This document shows positions 1-6,933 of a DNA stretch of 8,862 nt, in pieces (within the stretch, counting starts at the first letter, position 1; every line of letters starts with the position of its first letter). Source of the stretch: GWA2-49-15 sp964359085 (GTDB lineage: Bacteria; Bdellovibrionota; Bacteriovoracia; Bacteriovoracales; Bacteriovoracaceae); the NCBI GenBank assembly GCA_964359085.1, contig CAYHRT010000166.1:1-8862 (forward strand), read 5' to 3'. A program made the translations under genes and the position numbers. The notes beneath the pieces were generated by a model, which searched no databases, was not told the origin of the DNA, and saw only the letters and a list, made by a program, of their open reading frames with translations.

Positions 1-360
1 TTTTCTCACCCCCTATTTTTTATGACTCTTGAAGGTGTCGGCATGTATCTTACTCCTGTGCAAATCACCTCACTCATGCATCTTCTCAAACGTCATTTCG
101 CGGGTGCGCAGTTTGCCTTTGATTACATCAGTCGTATCTTTGTATCTCGGGCCTATCTCCTGCCCGCAATCAGCAAGACCCATTCACAATTTCATTTTGC
201 CCCATCCAGCATCCAGGAATTTGCTCAGCAATACCAACTCACGCTCAAGGCAGATAAATCCATCGTTACAGAACTGCTCGGCCAATCCCTGATCGGCAGA
301 TTGTTCCGTCATGGCCCGTGGGCCAGCAGCTATAAGATGGCCTGGTTTCAACTGCCCTAA
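1..360 (+). CDS. SAM-dependent methyltransferase, C-terminal part (leucine carboxyl / Tcmp-like family), cut by window edge
   Basis: The reading frame is open from base 1, giving FSHPLFF before the first Met at 22, so the gene begins outside the window and 22 is probably not its start. The visible 119 residues contain LEGVGMYLTPVQ, matching the 'EGV-MYL' motif that follows the SAM-binding core in the PPM1/Tcmp/leucine carboxyl methyltransferase family. It is followed by LLKRHFAGAQFAFDYIS, matching the usual '...FPGaelvFD..s' strand. Members transfer a methyl group from S-adenosylmethionine, often to a carboxylate or hydroxyl of a small molecule, and several act on polyketide or other secondary-metabolite substrates. 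The substrate here cannot be read. The ending RHGPWASSYKMAWFQLP is compatible with the last strand of the Rossmann-like fold. No strong terminator follows before the next gene 122 bases on. Family call fairly sure from one motif block; function unknown. Confidence 0.68.
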   Translation, partial: FSHPLFFMTLEGVGMYLTPVQITSLMHLLKRHFAGAQFAFDYISRIFVSRAYLLPAISKTHSQFHFAPSSIQEFAQQYQLTLKADKSIVTELLGQSLIGRLFRHGPWASSYKMAWFQLP

Positions 361-470
361 ATAAATCTGGGCAATTTCTGCTCTTCATTGACACTCCACT
401 CAAGCTCCCTTGGGCCTCTATTCCTTTGCGCCGAGAAGCCAGCATACAAATGACTGCTTACCTCTGCACA

Positions 471-474
471 AGGA
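471..474 (+). promoter_or_regulatory. Ribosome binding site selecting the 483 start
   Basis: AGGA lies 8 bases before ATG 483. The in-frame ATG at 426 has no comparable site and would put 19 non-hydrophobic residues in front of a good signal peptide, so 483 is preferred. Confidence 0.6.
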
Positions 475-482
475 AAACTATT

Positions 483-2111
483 ATGAGAAAATCCTCTCGT
501 TATGTAACTTGGATGGCCTGTTTCTTATTCCTAGCTCCCTTTCAGGGAGTGTTGGCAAATCTGGTGCAAATTCTGCATACCAATGACACCCACTCACATC
601 TGGATCATGCCATTCATCGACCTTGGTTGGGAGGCTACGCCCGACTCAAAGCTCTCATCGATGAAAAGAAGGCGTGGGGTACATCCAATGGTATGGGAAA
701 CTTGGTCATGGATGCAGGCGATTACTTAGAAGGAAATATTTATTATCTGGCCGAGAAAGGCAAGCGAACCTACGAAATTTATGGTTCCGTTGGCTATGAT
801 GTCTCCACCATAGGTAATCACGATTATCTCATGGGTAGCGTTGACCTCGATAAACTTTTTGCTGCTGTTCACCCATCGTTTACGCTTTTAGGCGCCAATT
901 TTTATGTTGATGCCAAATACAAAAATATTAACAAGGTCATCAAACCCTATACCGAGATGGTAATCAATGGAGTCAAAGTTGGTATTTTGGGCGTTACTCT
1001 CGATGACGTTCTTTATAAGTGGCGAATTCAAGATGGCGGGATCACCGATGAAGTTGATGCCGCCAAAAACTACGCCCGAATTTTGCGCGAGCGTGGCAAT
1101 GAAGTCGTCATTGCACTCTCACACGCCGGCATGTCCAAAGATAAAAAAATTGCCAAAAAAGTTCCCGAGATTGATATCATCGTCGGTGGCCACACCCATG
1201 ATGAAACCTTCCAAATAGTTTGGCAAAAGAGTAAGGGAGGTAAAAAAGTCGCCATCGTGCAGGCCGGCCAACATGCCGAGTGGTTGGGACAATTAATCTT
1301 TGACTACGACAAGAGCAAGAAAAGTCTAAAGATTGCTCAATTCCAACTCCTACCAGTCAACAACACAGAGATTGATCAGCAGCTGGCCGAGAAAATTGAA
1401 GATGCCAATCTCCCTCTTTATGATTTGTTTGGTGAGGAATGGTTAAATAGCATAGTCGGCCAATCCGAACTTCGTCCAATTTACAGGGGAGGCAATCCCA
1501 AAATCTGGCACTTTTTTATCAATGATGCCATGAGAGAAACTGCTCAAGCCGATTTTGCCATCAATGTAAGCGCTCTCTCGGGTTCCAACTTCCCTGAAGA
1601 AGGTGGCATTACCCGACGTGATCTGTACAACTCCAACCCCAGAACTTTTGAATTTGAAAATAAGTATGGCTATGACATCCATACGGCAGAAGTGCGCGGT
1701 GTATGGGTCGCCCTGGTTGCCAAGGTTGTTATGCGCTTTGGCCTCCCACTCTATTTGAGTGGTCTTGAGTTTGATTATAAAAAGAAAGGCAGTGGCACCT
1801 GGGACGATAAATATTCCATCTCCAACCTTCGCACTCATGGAAAGAAATTGAAATTGACCAAAGACTACAAAGTGGGCATGTGCGAGGCCATTGTGCGAGG
1901 TGGGTATGCCATCTCACCATGGGTGCGTCTGCTCCTCAAGCGTCCTAACAACACCAAAGTATCCATGTGGCAATCGCTGGAAAATCGTTTGAAGTTGTAT
2001 CCAGTTGTCAAAGAAAGTTATCTCGAAGATAACTTTGGAAAAGTACCGGGACGTGCTCCCGCCAGCGGGGATCAGATCGAACATCTGTTTATCCCACCAG
2101 ATCGAAATTAG
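483..2111 (+). CDS. Periplasmic 5'-nucleotidase-family (UshA-like) metallophosphoesterase
   Basis: A 542-residue precursor, about the usual length for UshA/5'-nucleotidases. Residues 1-25 are a signal peptide: basic MRKSSR, a hydrophobic core, then GVLA before Asn, a good signal peptidase I site, so the enzyme should be exported. The N-terminal calcineurin-like domain shows its two-metal motifs in order: HTNDTHSH (32-39, Asp35 and His37), DAGD (Asp80), GNHD (Asn112, His113), LSHAG (His214) and GGHTH (His237, His239). This family hydrolyses phosphate esters of nucleotides, UDP-sugars or cyclic nucleotides for phosphate and nucleoside scavenging. The C-terminal half (from about 325) fits the 5'-nucleotidase C domain, with EEGGITRRDLY at 372-382. 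The usual N-G-G-x-R substrate-binding block is replaced by NVSALSGSNF, so substrate choice is open. The start at 483 is set by its RBS and signal peptide. The TAG stop overlaps the stop of the convergent lipoprotein gene. Confidence 0.88.
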   Translation: MRKSSRYVTWMACFLFLAPFQGVLANLVQILHTNDTHSHLDHAIHRPWLGGYARLKALIDEKKAWGTSNGMGNLVMDAGDYLEGNIYYLAEKGKRTYEIYGSVGYDVSTIGNHDYLMGSVDLDKLFAAVHPSFTLLGANFYVDAKYKNINKVIKPYTEMVINGVKVGILGVTLDDVLYKWRIQDGGITDEVDAAKNYARILRERGNEVVIALSHAGMSKDKKIAKKVPEIDIIVGGHTHDETFQIVWQKSKGGKKVAIVQAGQHAEWLGQLIFDYDKSKKSLKIAQFQLLPVNNTEIDQQLAEKIEDANLPLYDLFGEEWLNSIVGQSELRPIYRGGNPKIWHFFINDAMRETAQADFAINVSALSGSNFPEEGGITRRDLYNSNPRTFEFENKYGYDIHTAEVRGVWVALVAKVVMRFGLPLYLSGLEFDYKKKGSGTWDDKYSISNLRTHGKKLKLTKDYKVGMCEAIVRGGYAISPWVRLLLKRPNNTKVSMWQSLENRLKLYPVVKESYLEDNFGKVPGRAPASGDQIEHLFIPPDRN

Positions 2112-2917
2112 AAACGCGCTCCGCCCGCTACGCCGTACGTGCGATGGCGGGCCTTAAGCCCTTCCCTATTTTCGATCTCGGACAGACCACCTTCCACATT
2201 AATAAAGACATCCTTCTCTTCACCGCGCGATAACTCAGCACCAAGGTTGAGGCCTCGGGTTTTAAAAACATTATCCAAGTGGAGATCGCTCTGCTCTTGC
2301 ACACTAATAACCGACTCTGCCTTGTTTTCATCAGAATATCCCACCGCATAGAATAAAAATTGCGGAACGAATCGGTATCCGATCATGGCACCGAAATCTG
2401 AAGATTTGATTTTAGTATTGCCAGTGACAGTGGAATAATCGTCTGAGTCATCAAAAATCTCCGCCTTCGAGACATCTCGCTCTTTTTTATAACCATATGA
2501 ACCCATGGCCGCCATTTTAAGACCTTTCTCTTTGCTCCCCGGTTTTCCCAGGAATTGAATTTTTCCACCAAAGCGGTAATGGGATTCGGACCGTTTGGAA
2601 AAGATAAAATCCAAGCGAGAAAGTAGACCTACATCCAAACCATAGCCAAGGTCATTGCTGGCAGAATACTCAACATTGCGCTCAAACACGATGGCACTGG
2701 GAGTGTTATTGATCAAATCTTTGGTTTGACGGGTGCGTGCCATGCTCACTTTTTGAGAGGAACCAAAACCTGTTTGTCCTCGAAGGCCAAATGTCTTCCC
2801 GGTGGTTTCTGGCGTCTGAAAACGTACTGTGGGTGAATGAAAATCCACATCGAGCTTACTTGAGCCACAGCTCGCCACCAACAATACTAGCAAGATGCTG
2901 ATAAACAGATGGAACAT
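2108..2917 (-). CDS. Outer-membrane beta-barrel-like lipoprotein
   Basis: A 269-residue protein I do not recognise by name. Residues 1-17 form a lipoprotein signal: MFHLF, a Leu/Ile/Val core and lipobox LVASC with Cys17. Gly at +2 and Ser at +3 (no Asp) predict sorting to the outer membrane. The mature part is rich in alternating polar/hydrophobic stretches (e.g. LGYGLDVGLLSRLDFIF, FGGKIQFLG, FGAMIGYRF, LFYAVGYSDE, FINVEGGLSE) and ends YGVAGGARF. A C-terminal Phe on an aromatic-rich strand is the usual Bam-recognised signature of outer-membrane barrels. This suggests a small 8-10-strand barrel with a lipidated N terminus. AAGGAG 7 bases upstream (2925-2930) gives a strong start. It is the last gene of the minus-strand cluster, 30 bases after the 100-residue ORF. 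Its TAA stop overlaps the nucleotidase stop. Barrel and lipid anchor are inferred; function unknown. Confidence 0.75.
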   Translation of the reverse strand: MFHLFISILLVLLVASCGSSKLDVDFHSPTVRFQTPETTGKTFGLRGQTGFGSSQKVSMARTRQTKDLINNTPSAIVFERNVEYSASNDLGYGLDVGLLSRLDFIFSKRSESHYRFGGKIQFLGKPGSKEKGLKMAAMGSYGYKKERDVSKAEIFDDSDDYSTVTGNTKIKSSDFGAMIGYRFVPQFLFYAVGYSDENKAESVISVQEQSDLHLDNVFKTRGLNLGAELSRGEEKDVFINVEGGLSEIENREGLKARHRTYGVAGGARF

Positions 2918-2933
2918 AAAATGACTCCTTGAC

Positions 2934-2955
2934 TTCTATGAAGATTTCTATGAAG
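2934..2955. repeat. Short tandem direct repeat (10-mer, 2-base spacer)
   Basis: TTCTATGAAG occurs at 2934-2943 and again at 2946-2955. The second copy contains the stop codon of the 100-residue ORF, and the first lies in the 30-base gap before the lipoprotein RBS. It probably arose by slippage or local duplication. Confidence 0.7.
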
Positions 2956-3250
2956 CAGTGGGGGCAGGATTAGGCGCGACCTTGACTTCAGGAGGAAAAA
3001 ATCTCTTCTCGATAAATTCGCCAACATCGGCCAGAGCTGCGGCCTTCTCTTTATGAAAAGCCAAACAATCGCGAATGTACCGCGCCTGATAGGCATCGAC
3101 GCCAGAAATGGCACTTTCTTTTTTCAAAGACTCAATGATTTCCACAAAACGAGAATGCAATTGTACTGGCTTGCTGGCCTTATACACTTCCAACAATCCA
3201 AGCAACTGCTGACATTTTTCACTGCTTAAACGGAAAGCTTCAACGTTCAT
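2948..3250 (-). CDS. Hypothetical 100-residue protein
   Basis: I do not recognise the family. There is no signal peptide or membrane segment, so it is probably cytoplasmic. Residues 5-85 look helical and charged (QQLLGLLEVYKASK, FVEIIESLKKES, YIRDCLAFHKEKAAALADV, FIEKRF), followed by a Pro/Ala tail (PPEVKVAPNPAPTAS). Two cysteines are present (13 and 62). A GAGAGGA-type RBS ends 5 bases before the ATG. It begins 25 bases after the sdaA stop and ends 30 bases before the lipoprotein, so it is very probably co-transcribed with both. Spacing, RBS and coding direction support a real gene. No function can be assigned from sequence. Confidence 0.7.
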   Translation of the reverse strand: MNVEAFRLSSEKCQQLLGLLEVYKASKPVQLHSRFVEIIESLKKESAISGVDAYQARYIRDCLAFHKEKAAALADVGEFIEKRFFPPEVKVAPNPAPTAS

Positions 3251-3275
3251 TGGAATCCTCTCTTTTCAAAGATGG

Positions 3276-4667
3276 CTAACATTCTGTCACATTCACCGCT
3301 AACCCGCCAGTCGAAGTCTCTTTGTATTTGGTCTGCATATCGAGCCCTGTCTGTCGCATAGTCTTAATCACTTTATCCAAGCTCACCTGATGGTGGCCAT
3401 CACCCATCATCGCCAAACGGCCGGCATTGATTGCCTTGATGGCACCCATGGCATTGCGCTCAATGCAAGGAATCTGCACCAACCCTCCTACCGGATCGCA
3501 GGTAAGGCCTAAATTGTGTTCCATAGCGATTTCTGCCGCATTCTCAACTTGCCAAATGGTGCCCCCTAGCGCATCCGTCAGACCGGCGGCCGCCATGGAG
3601 CAGGCCACCCCTACTTCACCCTGGCAGCCCACTTCAGCACCTGAGATAGAAGCATTTTTCTTATAGAGAATTCCAATCGCCCCGGCGGTTAAGAGAAAAT
3701 CTAGGATTCCCTGATCAGTGGCACCAGGACAAAAACGGCGATAATAGAGAAGTACCGCTGGAATAATACCTGCTGCACCATTGGTAGGAGCGGTGACCAC
3801 CCGTCCACCAGCGGCATTTTCTTCGTTGACGGCAAGAGCATAGAGGTTGACCCAATCCAGCACTTCCAGAGGGTCTGGAACAAAATAGGCCCCACGCTTC
3901 TCCCTTATGGCCAGTAATCTTTGATAGGTTTCCGCCGTACGCCTGGGAACTTGAGCGCTGCCTGGAAGAACACCCGTTTCAGTCAACCCGTTCTTCACAC
4001 ACTCCTGCATGGCCTTCCAAATATTATTTAATCCCATCTGGATTTCATTCTGCCCCAACCAAGACTCCTCCCTCTTGGCCATCAATTGCGATATTTTCAT
4101 TTTCTCGCGCAGACATAGCTCAAGTAAGGCCTGCCCAGAGGAAAAACTGAAAGGAGACACAACCCGCTCTCCAATTGCATCCCCGCCAGTGTCATCAACA
4201 ACAAAACCACCACCAATCGAATAATAGTTCTGCTGAAAAATGAGCAAATTTCCCGGCCCATAGGCACGAAAACTCATTCCATTTGGATGAAGAGGAAGAG
4301 ACTGCTGGCGTAAAAAATGAATATGTTTTTGCAAATCAAAGGCAATCTTTCTCTTGCCAAGCAACAGGACACTTCCCTGCTCACAGGCCAGGGTGAAAAT
4401 ATTTTGGGATTTAATCTTTTCCACAGACTCAGGGACTTCACCGGATAACCCTAAAATCAAGGCCCGTTCAATTCCATGCCCCTCTCCCGTCCAGGCCAAA
4501 CTGGAAAAGAGATCAATGTCCACCGCCCCCAAACTCTCTAGATCAAGGCCTTGTTTTACAAAGGAGTTCATAAAACGCAAAGCCGCGCGCATCGGTCCCA
4601 CGGTATGAGAAGACGAGGGACCTATACCTATTTTGAAAATATCAAAGACGCTTATGTCGGTATTCAC
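3276..4667 (-). CDS. sdaA: L-serine dehydratase (L-serine ammonia-lyase), single-chain, [4Fe-4S]
   Basis: This 463-residue enzyme deaminates L-serine to pyruvate and ammonia in the cytoplasm, using an oxygen-sensitive [4Fe-4S] cluster and no PLP. The N-terminal domain begins FDIFKIGIGPSSSHTVGPM (8-26), the family hallmark. The catalytic alpha domain carries APTNGAAGIIPA (293-304), the cluster cysteines Cys348 (GCQGE), Cys390 (TCDPVGG) and Cys401 (PCIERN), and ends GGLAVNVTEC. The final residue is Cys463. In the Legionella enzyme the cluster ligands are 343/385/396 and the C-terminal Cys458 enters the active site; all four are offset by exactly 5 here. Beta and alpha domains are joined in one chain, as in proteobacterial SdaA. 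The start is GTG at 4667, overlapping the TGA of the upstream small gene as GTGA, so translation is probably coupled. Length and N terminus fit E. coli SdaA with about four extra residues. Confidence 0.95.
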   Translation of the reverse strand: MNTDISVFDIFKIGIGPSSSHTVGPMRAALRFMNSFVKQGLDLESLGAVDIDLFSSLAWTGEGHGIERALILGLSGEVPESVEKIKSQNIFTLACEQGSVLLLGKRKIAFDLQKHIHFLRQQSLPLHPNGMSFRAYGPGNLLIFQQNYYSIGGGFVVDDTGGDAIGERVVSPFSFSSGQALLELCLREKMKISQLMAKREESWLGQNEIQMGLNNIWKAMQECVKNGLTETGVLPGSAQVPRRTAETYQRLLAIREKRGAYFVPDPLEVLDWVNLYALAVNEENAAGGRVVTAPTNGAAGIIPAVLLYYRRFCPGATDQGILDFLLTAGAIGILYKKNASISGAEVGCQGEVGVACSMAAAGLTDALGGTIWQVENAAEIAMEHNLGLTCDPVGGLVQIPCIERNAMGAIKAINAGRLAMMGDGHHQVSLDKVIKTMRQTGLDMQTKYKETSTGGLAVNVTEC

Positions 4668-4843
4668 TCTTTGATCACTCTGTATTCAGCTTCAACAATG
4701 CTCTCGTCCCTCCCCTCACCTTGTATCGGTTTCGACGCTCGTGCCGACTGATGGGATTGAAGCCTCTTGGGTTTTCGCAAAAAGGAACGAAACAGTTGGT
4801 AGAGAAAGAAAAATAAGGCAATACGGAGAAAAAGCGCCATCAT
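4664..4843 (-). CDS. Small single-pass membrane protein upstream of sdaA
   Basis: A 59-residue ORF beginning MMALFLRIALFFFLYQLF, a probable N-terminal membrane helix. It is followed by a basic segment (RSFLRKPKRL), which predicts a cytoplasmic C terminus, and a polar tail ending SIVEAEYRVIKE. Short proteins with one N-terminal helix, a basic linker and a '(V/I)-(D/E)-A-E-(F/Y)-x-x-(I/V)' tail occur widely in bacteria. I know no function for them. AGGGAG at 4853-4858 sits 9 bases before ATG 4843. An in-frame GTG at 4870 lies upstream of that RBS and ATG 4852 abuts it, so 4843 (or the next codon, 4840) is the better start. Its TGA overlaps the sdaA GTG by four bases, which suggests translational coupling and makes it the first gene of the operon. 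Confidence 0.68.
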   Translation of the reverse strand: MMALFLRIALFFFLYQLFRSFLRKPKRLQSHQSARASKPIQGEGRDESIVEAEYRVIKE

Positions 4844-4852
4844 AAAAAACAT

Positions 4853-4858
4853 CTCCCT
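4853..4858 (-). promoter_or_regulatory. Ribosome binding site of the small membrane protein
   Basis: AGGGAG on the minus strand, 9 bases before ATG 4843. It decides against the upstream GTG at 4870 as start. Confidence 0.6.
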
Positions 4859-4877
4859 AAGGAAAAGCACTAGCTAA

Positions 4878-4899
4878 ATCATATCAAATTTCCCATAAT
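4878..4899. promoter_or_regulatory. Candidate divergent promoter region (sdaA operon / lysyl-tRNA synthetase)
   Basis: The 81-base spacer between divergent genes must hold both promoters unless either is read from further upstream. CATAAT at 4894-4899 (plus) and TATGAT at 4883-4878 (minus) each match the -10 consensus at 5 of 6 positions. No convincing TTGACA-like -35 is spaced correctly for either, so assignment is tentative. Confidence 0.3.
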
Positions 4900-4913
4900 A
4901 AACATTCCCCGTT

Positions 4914-4919
4914 AAGGAG
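4914..4919 (+). promoter_or_regulatory. Ribosome binding site of lysyl-tRNA synthetase
   Basis: AAGGAG ends 5 bases before ATG 4925. The in-frame GTG at 4919 overlaps this site, so it is not the start. Confidence 0.75.
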
Positions 4920-4924
4920 TGATC

Positions 4925-6535
4925 ATGGTCAGTAACACCAACAACATAAATGAGAACACCCAAACCGTACACTGGGCCGATATGACTGCCGACCGCATTA
5001 TTAAACAAAAGGGAGATAAAGGCCAGTATGTCTTGGCTTCGGGTATTACTCCCTCCGGCGTGGTTCATTTTGGCAACTTTCGCGAGACTATTACTGTTGA
5101 TTTTGTTGCTCGGGCACTCAGAGCGCGAGGAAAAAAAGTTCGCTTTATTTTCTCCTGGGATGATTACGATACTTTCCGCAAAATTCCCGCCAACATGCCT
5201 AAGCAGGAAGAATTGAAAAAATACATGTTTCAACCTATCGTCGATACTCCCGACCCCTTCGGCCGCAATGAGAGCTATGCCGCCCACCATGAAAAAAATT
5301 ATGAAGCACAATTAGCTAAAGTCGGAATAGAAGTCGAGGCCATCTATCAGGCGGAAAAATATAAAAAAGGTGCTTATAAAGATCAAATTAAGCTGGCCCT
5401 GGTTGAACGCCAAAAAATTATTACCATTCTCAATAAATATCGCTCTGAACCGCTAGAAGACTCTTGGATGCCCGTCAACATCTATTGCAGCCAATGTAAT
5501 CGCGATAAAACCGAACAGATCAAATGGGATGGACAATGGGAAATCTCCTACACCTGTGAACTGTGTGGCCACCATGGCAGCGAAAATTTACAGACGACTT
5601 CACGGGCGAAACTACCCTGGCGTGTGGACTGGCCGATGCGTTGGGTTTATGAGGGAGTAGACTTTGAACCTGGAGGAAAAGACCACTCCAGCGAAGGCGG
5701 TTCTTATTCCACCGCTCAGGAAATCGTCAAAGAGGTGTTTGGTGGGACACCGCCAATTTATTTGCAATACGACTTCGTCAGCATCAAAGGGCGCGGCGGA
5801 AAAATGAGTTCCTCGAAGGGCGACCTGGTCACGGTCAATGACGTCTTAAATATTTATGAACCTGAAATGGTGCGGTGGATTTTTGCCAGTTATAAATCCA
5901 ATGTGGACTTTGCCATCAGTTTTGACTTAGATGTCATTAAAACCTATGAAGATTTTGATCGCCAAGAACGGCTGGCATACGGACTTGAAGAAGGTAATGA
6001 CAAAAAAGTAGCGATGGCAAAAAGGGTCATAGAACTGTCACAAATAGGACCGATGCCCAGCGAGTGTCCCTTCCAACCGGGTTTCCGACATCTGTGCAAT
6101 GTTTTGCAAATTAATGACGGTGATCTCAGAAAAACTCATATCTGCTATGCCAAGAACATTAAAAATGCTCGTGATGAAAGACGTTTTCAAGAACGCTCGG
6201 CCTGTGCCCTCAATTGGCTCAAGAATGAAGCTCCTGATGAATTTAAATTTACTCTCAACCAGACTCGTCCCTCTCTTGACCTAAATCAGGTACAAAGTGA
6301 TTTCATCCACAAACTTTACACCTATCTAGAAAAAGAATGGGAGAACCTAAAGTCCGACAAAGAATTGCATGAAAAGCTCTATGAGGTTATCCATTCTGTC
6401 CCAGGGCTTGAACCCATGATGGGCTTTACCACCCTTTATCAAATTCTCATCTCGCGCGAGAAAGGCCCCAAACTGGCCAGTTTTATTTTGGCCATTGGGA
6501 AAGAACGAGTGCTTGCCTTATTGAGACTTGCGTGA
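4925..6535 (+). CDS. lysS: Lysine--tRNA ligase, class I (LysRS1)
   Basis: A 536-residue cytoplasmic enzyme that charges tRNA-Lys with lysine using ATP. It is the archaeal-type class I form, not the class II LysS/LysU of E. coli (the gene is also written lysK). The class I signatures are clear: the HIGH-like TPSGVVHFGN (42-51) and the KMSKS-like GGKMSSSKG (291-299). Between them lie the WDDYD segment (78-82) and a probable zinc-binding insert with two CxxC pairs (Cys178/181 and Cys201/204). Further marks of the family are RVDWPMRWVYEGVDFEPGGK and the FEPGGKDH motif. From about 350 the chain is helical, matching the anticodon-binding helix cage. Length fits bacterial LysRS1. The start at 4925 is chosen because the GTG at 4919 overlaps the AAGGAG RBS. 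It is read divergently from the sdaA operon; no second gene is coupled to it. Confidence 0.96.
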   Translation: MVSNTNNINENTQTVHWADMTADRIIKQKGDKGQYVLASGITPSGVVHFGNFRETITVDFVARALRARGKKVRFIFSWDDYDTFRKIPANMPKQEELKKYMFQPIVDTPDPFGRNESYAAHHEKNYEAQLAKVGIEVEAIYQAEKYKKGAYKDQIKLALVERQKIITILNKYRSEPLEDSWMPVNIYCSQCNRDKTEQIKWDGQWEISYTCELCGHHGSENLQTTSRAKLPWRVDWPMRWVYEGVDFEPGGKDHSSEGGSYSTAQEIVKEVFGGTPPIYLQYDFVSIKGRGGKMSSSKGDLVTVNDVLNIYEPEMVRWIFASYKSNVDFAISFDLDVIKTYEDFDRQERLAYGLEEGNDKKVAMAKRVIELSQIGPMPSECPFQPGFRHLCNVLQINDGDLRKTHICYAKNIKNARDERRFQERSACALNWLKNEAPDEFKFTLNQTRPSLDLNQVQSDFIHKLYTYLEKEWENLKSDKELHEKLYEVIHSVPGLEPMMGFTTLYQILISREKGPKLASFILAIGKERVLALLRLA

Positions 6536-6623
6536 GGCCATGATCTCATCTCTCATAAATATCAAAAATTCTATGATCCGATCAGTGTAATTCCTAAGAC
6601 AAGTCCTCCAGCGAGAAAGTAGT

Positions 6624-6929
6624 ATGAGAGTCACATTTGTTGCCATCGGTAGTGAATTTCTCTCGATTGGTCAGCTCTCTTCAATTTTGAAAAAGGAACT
6701 GCACCATGTGGATCTTGCATTTTCTTATTCAATTTTCAACGCGGATATTGAAACTCGCCCCTTTTTCAAACCCTTTCATCATATGCCTCTTTATCAAACT
6801 CATGGATTCTCTCCATGCCCAAATTCCCAACATTTATCGCAAACTGGATTGGTCTTACCTCTCCACAATTCTCTATCCGACGAGGATCTCGATCGTCTGG
6901 TGAACCTCGTGGCGTACGCCCGCGCTTAA
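6624..6929 (+). pseudogene. Chimeric remnant: start of a B12-binding radical SAM protein fused to the end of a DegT/DnrJ/EryC1 aminotransferase
   Basis: A 101-residue ORF made of two unrelated family pieces. Residues 1-40 (MRVTFVAIGSEFLSIG..., LSSILKK, VDLAFSYSIFN) match the N terminus of cobalamin-binding-domain radical SAM proteins, which typically start 'MkitFvapGsE.laIgyLSs.Lkk.GheV.LaFdp.lF'. Residues 42-100 (IETRPFFKPFHHMPLY..., HLSQTGLVLPLHNSLSDEDLDRLVN) match the C terminus of PLP-dependent sugar aminotransferases of the perosamine-synthase kind, which end 'IeTRPFFyPlH.mP.Y ... Ls..Gl.LP....L.deDi..i'. Both middles, with the radical SAM CxxxCxxC motif and the PLP lysine, are absent. 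The join lies near 6740-6746. The simplest reading is a large in-frame deletion fusing two genes. Only a weak GAGAAAG precedes the ATG. Expression of a stable protein is doubtful; both assignments are from memory of family motifs. Confidence 0.62.
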
Positions 6930-6933
6930 AATA

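Noticed and set aside
388..393. Perfect TTGACA, possible -35 box for the nucleotidase gene
   Set aside because: No acceptable -10 lies 16-18 bases downstream (the sequence there is TGGGCC), so a promoter cannot be supported.
426..482. Upstream ATG 426 as start of the nucleotidase
   Set aside because: It would place 19 polar residues before the signal peptide and has no RBS, while ATG 483 has AGGA 8 bases ahead.
4919..4921. GTG start for lysyl-tRNA synthetase
   Set aside because: Its first base is the last base of the AAGGAG ribosome site; ATG 4925 is correctly spaced.
4874..5311. Antisense open frame of 145 codons over the lysS 5' end
   Set aside because: It is opposite a strongly conserved gene, has no recognisable motif and would cover the divergent promoter spacer.
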